From: Nymphaea colorata
Taxonomy: Eukaryota; Streptophyta; Magnoliopsida; Nymphaeales; Nymphaeaceae
Length of the DNA stretch: 64,000 nt
Direction: 5' to 3'
NCBI RefSeq assembly: GCF_008831285.2
Contig: NW_022204508.1
Location: 372,001 to 436,000, forward strand
The position numbers and the translations under genes were made by a program. Below, one piece after another: positions 46,516 to 56,824 of this stretch. Below the pieces are notes generated by a model. It was not told the DNA's origin. It saw only the letters and a program-made list of their open reading frames with translations, and did no database searches. Each line of letters opens with the position of its first letter. Within the stretch, counting starts at the first letter, position 1.

Positions 46516-47583
46516 ATTATTAATTACATATTTTCAGGTTTATTTTCCTTATTAAGAACAATTCTCATTAACTAGGGAAACCTTCCAAGATACATGTAAA
46601 TATTTTATGCGTCCAATGACATTTGTGGATCAGATATTCTACAGGCATAATTAAAAATCAAGCCGCCAACTGGGGATCTTCTATGGCACACCACAAAGTA
46701 ACTACACAAAGGTAACATTTTAACGGAACTTTCCGCTGCGTTAGAAAAGGCCACACATTTTTCATGGCCAGATTATAAAAAAAGGTGACGACTTTTACAG
46801 CATGAGCTTCTTGTTTTCTGTGACACAATTTTACTTCTCACGGTACCAAGTGATGTGATTCTTGTAGCATCTCCATTTCTATTTTGTGTGGCTAAAAGGA
46901 AAGACTTCAAAGCTCGTTTTTTTAATTGGTAAAAACTATAGAACAAAGGGCATAAAGCTCTTTCTAACACTCAGCTGTAGGTAGATGTGTGGCCCCTGCC
47001 AAGCCCCCTGCCTCATAGTTTTTCTTTGCAGGAAGCAAACTATAGTTTCAAAATTCTAACAGGACCAGAAATATATTTTTTTGAAAATTTCTCTTATGTA
47101 GAATAAACTAAAATATTTAACATTTATAAATAATTTTTTCTCGAATCCAAGAAAGGGACATGGCCCCTGCCAAGCCCCTACCTCCAGTACCCCTGACTGA
47201 TCTCTCTCTCTCCCTCTCTCTCTCATTTTGTTGGTCAAAGCCTTTGGTCCCCATGACCCAGGGTTGCTTTCTAAGAACAAAAAATGAAAACCAAGATCCA
47301 ACCCCTTAATGGCTGCTCAGTGAAACCCATTCTTTATTTTTTCATTGAATAACGAGCCGTGCAATTAAATCTATTGAAATCATATGCAAGATAGGTTGAA
47401 AACTCACCTGCATCCATGGGAGGATTGAGGCTAGCATGAGCTGGGTTGTGCCTATGACAGGGCAGAACAGGGGAGTAGGTGACACCAAGCAAATGATGCC
47501 TTGGGTAGGGGACGTCTTGAGCTGGGGTCGCCTTGGGCAGGGGACTGTCTTGAGGTGGGATGCCTTGGCAAGAGTTCAGCTAA
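46516..47583. other. No gene; one short dispersed repeat
   Basis: 46985-47205 has 'ggcccctgccaagcccc' twice (46991 and 47160) around an AT-rich core with 'caaactatagtttcaaaattctaacagg', matching the repeat at 4140-4310. 47450-47580 has 'ggggacgtcttgagctggg' and 'gggactgtcttgaggtggg', a short imperfect tandem repeat. No coding frame is supported. Confidence 0.45.
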
Positions 47584-47809
47584 CACTACAAAAAACCAAA
47601 GCAATACTGACAGCCCAAAAAGTCGGTGAAAATAGAATGCATGTCAGTAAAGGTTTTACCAACATTTTGTTCTTTTGTTGACAAAGGGAGTGTCAGTAAA
47701 AATAATCATCGATACAGATACACTGGATGGAAGCATCAGTGTAAGGTATCATAGTGCGACCTCAACGTAGGTAAACATTGGCTATTACCAACGTCCTCCC
47801 GTGTCAGTA
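47584..47809 (+). mobile_element. CACTA (EnSpm-like) transposon end
   Basis: CACTACAAAAAA at 47584 is the characteristic plant CACTA terminus. It is followed by subterminal repeats of 'gtcagtaa' in both orientations (47600-47810: 'gtcagtaaaggttttacc', 'gtgtcagtaaaaat', 'cgtgtcagtaatg'). The LARD element is inserted in the last of these; the CACTA sequence appears to continue at 55827. No transposase and no opposite terminus could be identified, so this is a remnant or a non-autonomous copy. Confidence 0.65.
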
Positions 47810-50702
47810 ATGTAATCACCCCAAATTTTCTCAAGCCCAAAATCTAATTCGTAGATCCAAAACCCAAGTTCAAATCCAAATCAAGCATTTTAGACTCATT
47901 TGCCCCTCCTTTTGACAAAAAACCTCCTTTTGGAGGATGATTTTGTTTTTTTTGGTGGCAAAACCCATTTGCCCCTCCTTTGAAAAAGAACCTCATTTTA
48001 GAGGGTGATTTTGGTCTTTTGGTGGGCAAGACCCATTTGCCCCTCCTTTTAGAGGACGATTTTAGTCTTTTGGATAGATAAAGGCCCAACTCATTTAAAA
48101 TATATATATATTTTTATAAGCCTAATGGCCAATCATACCCATTTTCAAACCATTTCTTTTTTAAAATAATACAAAATTTTTTGAAATTCGGATGAAAATG
48201 GGGTGAAATTCAAAAAAATTCAAATTTAAGGTTTTGCCACCAAAATCTTATTTAAACAGCCCCACTCCCCCCTCTTAGGGAAGAGATGGCATTGGAAGAA
48301 ACTCTAGAGTATTCTCACTTGAAGACTTAGAGTTTCTCTTGAGTTATTTCTATCTCCGTGTTCCTCTTTCCTTTTCTTCTATTCTCCAACTTGAAGCTTG
48401 CTCCTCTTCTAAGGTATTCATATTCAAGCAAGGTAATCATCTTCCCTAAATCATTCTCATTAGAGTCTTATTCTTTCTTCATTTCCTTCTCTTCTTCCTC
48501 TCCCCATGGCCAAAGAAGATAGTACTCAATCTCTATTATAGGGACAAGAGGCTATGCTTAAGTGCACCGGGAGCATGGAAAATGATATGATTTTTCATTT
48601 TATGATTAACTCATATTTTCTCTCTTGTTGAATATAGCATTTTCCTTTTCTTTCGTCTCTTTTTCATCTCCCCATGGCCAAAGGAGATAGTACTCAATCT
48701 CTATTATAGAGACAAGAGGCTATGCTTGAGTGCTCCGGTAGCATGAGAGGATGAGATGATATTTTATTTTATGATGCTCTTTCAAATATTCTTGATGTTG
48801 TTATTTTTCTTCATTGTTATTGCTATTTCTATTTCTTGAATATATTTTTGTTGTCTTTTCATTTCATTTTCTCCTTCTATTCTTCATCTCCCATGCAAGA
48901 GGAGATAACACTCAATCTCTATTATAGAGACAAGAGGTTATGCTCGAGTGCACTGGGAGCATGTAAAATGAGAGGGAATATCATTTCATAGTTTTTCAAT
49001 CTATCTCTCTCTATTTTTCTCTCTCTCTATCTCCTCTCTATCTCTCTATGTCTTTCTTTCTCAACCTTTCTCTCCCTCTCTACGTCTTTCTTTCTCTCTT
49101 TCCCTCTTCGTCATGCTCTCCCTCTCTCTTTTTCCTTCCTTGAATGTTGTTGATATATTATCCATGCATGATATTCTAATCTTCTATTTACATACCAACG
49201 AATGGTGAGAATGGGGGTATGGCTTGGAGCTCTTTATTTTCATATTAATTTTTGATGTTGCGGCTTGTCTAACCAGGGGAAACCATCACAAAAATGTACA
49301 TGTTAAAATGCATTTGCATGTCATTTTACGCTAGTTTCTTTCCTAATCACCCCATTAGGAACCCTAAAGAGTGCCTCGATGTGTTGCTAGATTTTCTTCC
49401 ATACCCAACGGTGGAAGACACATATTCCCTTGTAACCAAACCATAAATATTCTATGTTTTTATATAAATCATATTTTGCAAAACATTTTTAAAAGAAATC
49501 TCCCTAATGCGGCCTTGGAGACTTAGCTTAGGTTCTTGCATGAGTCCAAGCTCCCTTCCGGCCTATATCAAAATTTGAAGTCGGCTATTTTCAAATCATT
49601 CATTGATTTTCATATTCATGAAAACTTATGCGTATATACATGTTATATACGTATGCATGCACATGAATATCTTTCTTTGTTGTTTCTCTTTCTATAATTT
49701 AACATACTTTTACAAACTCTCCTATACGTATATAAATATATATATGTACGTGTATTCCATTTTAAAATTTCTCTTTCTCTTTCTAAAATGATCTTCTCTT
49801 CTCTACTTGATATAAATATCATTTTCATAAGCTTTCATATATGTATACGAATACATATCTTTCTTTTTCAAAACATGTGATTTTATGATTTTTAAGATAT
49901 TTTTCTTTCTCTATATCCCTCTTGGGATGTAGTTCTTCATCTTTTCCATTCTTTCAATATCTTACCATTTAAGATTTTAATTTTTCATTTGCAAACTTCA
50001 TCAAGACCACAAACCAAGTAATGACCCAATATTGGATTCATGCTTGATGGTCTACAACCCCAATACATTTTCAAAAACTTTTCCTTCATATATATGATAT
50101 TTACAAAAACCAAAATCTTAGATGTATGTTATGGTAGGAATGCATCTTGATGAATGTTATGGTATGAATGAATGATTTTTCCTTTCAATCATATAGAATC
50201 AATGCATCCATTCATTTTCACTCACTTAATGTCACGTATGATCACAAGCACCTCTCCAAAAGAACTTAAGCAAGCATGAGATGAAGCTCTAAGTATGTCG
50301 TAACCGAATTAAAGCAAAATCTCAAACCTGCTTAATGTCTTGAGAGAACACTAAAATGATTTCAAAATAACTTTTCAAGCTTTCCAATTATATTCACAAG
50401 GATTTCCTTATAGTTTTCCCAAAACATTTCACATTCTTAAGCAATTCTTCAAGAACCTTTTCAAAAGTTGAAACATCAAACTTTCAATATTTTTCTACAC
50501 CGCATATAGAATCAAAGAGATGTTCAAGATAAAACAAACTGCATCAATAATAAACATAGCCATTGGGTTGATTACCCCGGTAAAGGCGCGGGAACGGTTG
50601 CCCCTCGTACCGACGGGCGAGTCCCTTTCTTTCGTATTTCAAAACAAAAACTCATTTTTCTGGAGCACTCCAAAACCAACTAAAAATTTTGGGATGCAAA
50701 CA
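47810..50702 (+). repeat. LARD left LTR (2893 bp)
   Basis: Full-length LTR. It contains three tandem copies of a 170-220-bp unit with 'tactcaatctctattatag' and 'gacaagaggctatgct' (48510, 48680, 48905), a TCTC tract at 49000-49140, and a probable TATA region at 48245-48260 ('cttatttaaacagcccc'). Partial copies of this LTR lie at 1-1306, 2085-2800 (inverted), 21360-22667 (diverged) and 57602-57949. Confidence 0.85.
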
Positions 50703-50704
50703 GA

Positions 50705-50723
50705 TGGCGACCGTGATGGGACC
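50705..50723 (+). promoter_or_regulatory. LARD primer-binding site
   Basis: TGGCGACCGTGATGGGACC two bases after the left LTR. It has the TGGCG start common in plant gypsy-type elements. I cannot say which tRNA it pairs with. Confidence 0.6.
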
Positions 50724-53700
50724 CGTCATCATTTGGCTATGATTATAACTGATGCAATTTCATAAAGTTAAACATCTCATTGCCGATGATAAAGCATGTT
50801 CCCTATTTTGGCCTTGACCCCATCGGCGTTTCATTACATTTCTTGGTGATTGTATTTGCTTTCTTGCATATAAGACTAATTGGGGAGGATCAATCATGTT
50901 CACCTAGATCTAGGATAAAATACAACCATCCTCAATTCAAGATTTGTTTGAAAACAATACTTGCTCTTCTATTTATTTTAACCACCATCTTAGGCAACAT
51001 TGCATTAAAGACAACTGATTTTCCATGATTTCTCATATTTCAAAATTTCAAAACCTATTTGTCCCAGTCATCATGTTGCCAGACTTGGTCTTAGGCGGTA
51101 GCACAAGACTAAGCCTTACAACTAGACCACACTTTGGGGGGAAAGCCCCTCGTTAGTACCATGATGGTAATTTGTGGTATATCGACGAGTGTCCAAGAAA
51201 AAGTGGTTAAACTTTACCCCTAGTTGCCTAATGAAAGATTTTATGCTCGTACTAAGCCTCTTGGCTAAGGTATATTAGCATATCTTATATGAAATAATTA
51301 TATTTGATCAAACCCAAATCCATTAGGGTCCTATGCTCTTTTTTCAAATATATGCATGATAAAGGTGACTTTTTAAAATGTTGGATGTTTATGATGATTG
51401 CATGTGTGTCTTGCATACAATCTCTGATGGAGTTAATAATTTTACATTCCATCTTTTTCCTTTAAATCAATGTTTTTTTAATCTCTTTATAGCCTTCAAA
51501 TCATGTTCTAACCTTACTACCTAAGCGACATTGATTTTTAAATTCTCTCATTTGGCAAGTCCTTATTTTACTACACCTTATCAATTCTTCATTTATTCAT
51601 TTGTCTGAGGTCATATTTTTGAACATGATAGCCACCTATTGACTCCATCACCAACTGGCTTGACTTAGGTCATGCATTATTTTGCCCTCATTCATATGCA
51701 GCCCAATAACCTTCTAGCTTTAATACACGTATAGTGTTTTTCTCTCCATTTTATTACTTTCATAATTTCATTGGATCTTCAATTATTCTTTGACAAGTCC
51801 ATTTTTTTTTTACAATTGCTTCAAAATTTATATTTCATCATACTTTGTCAATCCCTCATTTATTCATTGGTCTTCAACATGATAACCAGTTATTGGCTCA
51901 ATTACCAACTTCGCTTGACTTGGTCATGCATTCTTTTGCCCTTATTTTAACCAATCATTTTTCCAAGTTTCAATAATCATGGTGTGTCTTTCCTCATGTT
52001 TTACTACTTCCACAATTTCATTGAATTATCAATTATTTTTTGGCAAATCTACTTTTTTTAGAGTTGCTTCAAAATCTACATTTTATTTCACATTGTTAAT
52101 CCCATTCTTATTTGTCTGACCTCATATTTTTGAACATGATAGCCAGAATTACCAAATTTGCTTGACTCAAGTCTTACATAATTATTTCGGCTTCAACATC
52201 CGTATCTTTCTCCCCAATTTCATTGGGCTATCATTTATTCCAAATTGAATGTCAATCTTTGCTTTACTCGATTATATTTCATCTTCAATCATATCATACG
52301 TGGTTTCAATTTATTGGACCATATGAAGCAAACATCATGTATTCATTGTACTCTACACGAGGTCATATCCTTTCAAAGTTAATATTCTTCACAAGTAATA
52401 AATTGCTGATAATTCTCTCTATTTTTCTATATTATCAACTTGATATCTTGCTATGAAAATCACTATTTCCAATCATATTTATACAACAAATTCCTTTCAT
52501 ACAAGCTTTGTCCCAATTACGTGTCAAAATTCTTTCATATCCAAGCGCAGACACGTAATATTACCTTTCACCCTCTTATATTATTTTTATGCATTTGAGG
52601 CAAATTTCATTATTTTCTCTGCCTCAATCTAACTCTGTGATCAACATGTGCTTGACTCGAGCTATACATTCTTTGTTTCCACACTTATATTTAGCCCAAT
52701 CATTTTTCAACTTCAATACATATGGAATGTCTTTCTTCGCATTTTACTACTTCCATGATTTTATTGGGCCATCATTTAGTACAAGATTTTTGCTAATGCT
52801 CCGATATATTCTAGTTTCAATAGTTGGACATCTAATTTTTAACTTATTTATTCACTTTGGTTCAATCTATATCTTCCTGAGTCAAACCTCATATATTTAA
52901 ACTCTACTTGAGATTTCATTCTTTCAAAATTGAGATGTTCTGTTTTCCTATATTATCAACTTGATATCTCGCTATGAGAATTATCATCTACCGATCATAT
53001 TTTTATAACAAATTTTCCTCCTACAAGCTTTGTCTCAATTTCTTCACCTCAGAGACAAAACACAAATTCTTGCATACCAAAGTTCATATATATGTCATTA
53101 CCTTGCACCTTCATTTCCCTGTTAAGGGAACATATACCTCATTTTTATAATTTTGCTCATACCTTATTTGAGTGCGGCAATTTTCATTACTTTCTTCGCC
53201 TCAGTCTCAATCCAAGACATCAACCATTTATCTTCTACGCAACATTCTTTCCTTTATCAATCATGGCATATTGCTAATACTGGGGCATTTTTTTTAATAT
53301 TTCACGGACATTTCTAAAATTCTTTTGCGACAAATATTTTTCATGAACGATTATCATTGTCCATAGAAAAAGGGATCATATCTCAATCAAATCAACCAGT
53401 TGTTAAGCTAAAGATTTGATCAAATGCAATCTGGCCGCTAGGCTCTGAGCTTTCTAAAAGCTAGTTCAACCAGGTCACTAGACAAGAGAATTTTATGGAG
53501 CAAGCGCAACTTGGCCATTTGGCTGAGGGCTTTTTCAAAGCAAGCTCAACCCAAACGCTAGTTTTGGGAATTTTAACAAGTTCAAAATCCAGCCTTGGGT
53601 GAAAACAAAAATTTCACCAAAAGGCACTCGAGGTGATAGAAAATTTTCTTGTCACAACCAATGAAGGAGCAATAGGGTCTCAGCCATTGCTTCAACAAAG

Positions 53701-53794
53701 GTTTTCGAGGTTATAAAGGTTATTTTCTGGCATTGCCACTTGTTATTGAGCAACCCCTTTAGGAAAGGGGTAAAACCTGAAACTATGGACAAAA

Positions 53795-54075
53795 GAGCAA
53801 CCCAATCCTGCAATGCAAGCCGAAGCAACCCATGCAGGTTAAAGGGTTGAACCTGCAATGCTAGCCGAACCAACCCATGCAGGCAAAGGGGTTAAACCTG
53901 CGCTACAAGCTAAAAGCAACCCACACAATTAAAGGGTTCAACTTGTGATTCAAGTCAGGGCAACCCATTCAGGGGGGGTTAAACCTGAATTTGAAATTGG
54001 CAAACCCATGCAGGTAAGGGGTGAAACCTGTGATTTAAGCTCACACAACCCATTGAGGTAAGAGGGGATAAGCCT
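53795..54075 (+). repeat. ~50-60-bp minisatellite with palindromic units
   Basis: About five units, each with 'caacccatgcagg', a purine run, and 'gggttaaacctg'. Within a unit GCAGGTT pairs with AACCTGC across about 9 bases, so each can form a hairpin. Located shortly before the polypurine tract. Confidence 0.75.
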
Positions 54076-54155
54076 AAAATGTCACTCTGCACTCACTTTG
54101 TTTGAAAAATTTGCGGTGCTTATCTTTGTCACTAAGCCCGTCTAGCAACGCCTAG

Positions 54156-54170
54156 AAACAAAGAGGGGCA
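54156..54170 (+). promoter_or_regulatory. LARD polypurine tract
   Basis: AAACAAAGAGGGGCA just before the right LTR at 54173; together with the primer site it shows the element's orientation is plus. Confidence 0.7.
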
Positions 54171-54172
54171 TC

Positions 54173-55826
54173 TGTAATCACCCCAAATTTTTTCAAGCCC
54201 AAAATCTAATTCGTATATCCAAAACCCAAGTTCAAATACAAATCAAGCATTTCAGACTCATTGCCCCTCCTTTTGACAAAAAACCACTTTTTAAAGGGTG
54301 ATTTAGGTCTTTTTGTTGGCAAGACCATTTGCCCCTCCTTTTGACAAAGAACCTCCTTTTAGAGGGCGATTTTGGTGGGCAAGACCTATTTCCCCGCCTT
54401 TTGACAAAAAAACCTTCCTTTAGAGGGTGAATTTAGTCTTCTTTAGTGGATAAAGACCCAACTTATTTTAAAAAAACATATTTTTATAAGCCTAATGGTC
54501 AATCATACCCATTTTCAAGCCAGTTTTTTTTTAAAATAATTCAAAATTCTTTAAAATTCGGATGAAAATGGGGTGAAATTCAAAAAAATTCAAATTTAAG
54601 GTTTTGCCACCAAAATCTTCTATAAATAGCCTCCACTCCCCCCCTCTTAGGCAAGAGTTGACCTTGGGAGAAATTCTAGAGTATTCTCACTTGAAGACTT
54701 AGAGTTTCTCTTGAGTTATTTCTCTCTCCCTATTCCTCTTTCCATTCTTCTATTATCCAACTTGGAGCTTACTCCTCTTTTAGAGGTATTCATATTCAAG
54801 CAAGGCAAGCATCTTCCCTAAATCATTCTCATTAGAGTCTTTTTCTTTCTTCTTCATTTCCTTCTCTTCTTCCTACCCCCATGGCGAAAGTTCTTAGTAC
54901 TCAATCTCTAATATAGGGACAAGAGGCTATGCTCAAGTGCACCGGGAGCATGAAAAATGATATGTTCTTTCATTTTATGATTAACTCTTATTTTCTCTCT
55001 TATTTTTTAAAACATGTGATTTTATTATTTTCAAGATCTTTTTCTTTCTCTATATCCCTCTTGGGATGTAGTCCTTCATCTTTTCCATTCTTTCAATATC
55101 TTACTATTTGAAATTTTAATTTTTCATTAGCCGACTTCATCAAGACACAAACTAAGTAATGACCAATATTGGATTCATGCTTGATGGTCTACAAACCCCA
55201 ATCCATTTTCAAAAACTTTTCCTTTTATATATGATATTTACAAAAAAAATGTTAGATGTATGTTACGGTAGGAATGTCTATATAATGTTATGGTATGAAT
55301 GAATTATTTTTCCTTTCAATCATATAGGATCAATGCATCCATCCATTTTCACTCACTAATGTCACATATGATCACAAGCACTCTCCAAAAGAACTTAAGC
55401 AAGATGAGATGAAGCTTTAACTAGGTGGTAACTGAATTAGAGCAAAATCTCAAACTACTTAATGTTGAAGAGAACACTACAATGATTTCAAATGACTTTT
55501 CAAGCTTTCCAATGATATTCACAAGGATTTCTTCTAGTTTTCCCAAAACATTTCATGTTCTCAAGCAACTCTTGAAGAACTTTTCAAAAGTTTGAAACAT
55601 CAAACTTTCAATATTTTTCTACACCGCATATAGAATCGAAAGATATTCAAGCTAAAACGAAATGCTTCAATAATAAACATAGCCCTTGGGTTGATTACCC
55701 CTGGTAATGGCACCGAGAACGGTTGACACTCGTACCGACGGGTGAGTCCTTTTCTTTCTTATTTCAAAACAAAAACTCATTTTTCTTGAGCACTCCAAAA
55801 CCAACCAAATATTTGGGATGCAAACA
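54173..55826 (+). repeat. LARD right LTR, 1.24-kb internal deletion
   Basis: 1654 bp against 2893 bp on the left. The missing segment corresponds to about 48630-49867 and the junction is near 55005 ('ctcttattttttaaaacatgtg'). It removes two of the three tandem units and the TCTC tract. Confidence 0.85.
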
Positions 55827-56633
55827 GGTAATAACCTATTATTTTCAACATGTAAGTGGCATTCGGTAAAAACTCTACAGGTAGAGAGACAGCCCATCAG
55901 TAAATATAACTTTTCACTCATTTAAACAATTTATAGAAAACACTTGGTGGGTGGCTAAAAAGGCTAGGACGATGACATTGAAACATTAAAAAAAAAATTC
56001 AAGTGACAACTAATCAGAATAATATTCTATGAATAAGTATATATGTACTTGAATTAGATGTGGTCCAAATTTGACGCCAAAATCTGGCCACAATGTGCTG
56101 AAATCCAGTGATAACAAAAATTAGGGTAAAATCAAGGGTTTTGTAATTATTACACATACAATTAATATATCAAATTGAAAGTACTAAGGTAAACAAACAT
56201 TCTTCCAAAATTTCACATTGGCTAACAATTGAAGCAACTCAAGTGAAGGAAGCCTACGCTGCCTGACAATTAAGCCATTCCAAGAGTACACTACTATGTC
56301 TTTTCTGCAGCTGTATAAACAACTCAAATTGTGTTGCTTCCATTAGCTGCTTGCCAGATCCATGCCAAAGCAGTCCTTTGCAACAAGCATCTCTCAGCAT
56401 CCTGCAGCTTGGCTTAACTCTGACCTTAACTGGTACATCCATAGACATGCCACCGGTGAAACCTCAGTCCTGGCTTGCCACGACAACCATGTAAAGCCTT
56501 TCCATGATCCACCAAAGCCAAAGTTTAAAAAAGAGCACTTGCAAAGTGATCTCGGGACAGTCATCATCTTTTGGCTATGAGGGAACCTTTACAAGCAAAT
56601 GACAAGCACCACAATCTGCCTTCACCTATGCAG

Positions 56634-56800
56634 GGGTGGAGTCAATGGGGGCCCATAGGGGCCTTGGCCCCCTCAAAAAAAAAAAAATTTACATGTAAAC
56701 TTTAAAAAATAAAAATTTTAAAAAATAATTTCGGCCCCGTCAAAATTTAAAAACTTTAATTTGGCCCTCCTCATGAAAAATTTGTGGCTCCGGCTCAGCA
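56634..56800 (+). repeat. Short dispersed AT-rich repeat, copy in unit 1
   Basis: Begins 'caggggtggagtcaatgggg' and ends 'tgtggctccggctcag': opposed GGAGTCA and TGGCTCC ends around an AT-rich core with 'tttacatgtaaac'. This is the clearest form of the MITE-like family. Confidence 0.5.
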
Positions 56801-56824
56801 CCTATTCTCATGGCCTTACATGTT

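Larger units (their letters stand above)
50703..54172 (+). other. LARD interior without protein domains
   Basis: The primer site is followed by AT-rich DNA. 51590-52800 carries four diverged copies of a ~250-bp unit ('gcttgactt.ggtcatgcatt', 'tttactacttccataatttcattgg', 'tcaattattctttg'), at about 51650, 51905, 52145 and 52640. Short frames such as 52589-52900 are part of these units and have no family. 53380-53640 has imperfect repeats of 'caatttggccgctaggct'-like words. Confidence 0.65.
47810..55826 (+). mobile_element. Large non-coding LTR retrotransposon (LARD-like), about 8 kb
   Basis: The left LTR is 47810-50702 (TGTAATCACCCC ... GATGCAAACA), primer-binding site 50705-50723, internal 50703-54172, polypurine tract 54156-54170, right LTR 54173-55826. 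Flanks AGTAA and GGTAA fit a 5-bp target-site duplication with one change. No gag, protease, integrase, RT or RNase H motif is visible in any frame of the 3.5-kb interior, so it would depend on proteins of another element. The primer site resembles that of large Ty3/gypsy families rather than copia; this is inference. Confidence 0.8.

Noticed and set aside
56254-56580. Open frames on both strands as a captured host gene
   Set aside because: No family resemblance on either strand, and unit 2 of the duplication has indels that break them.
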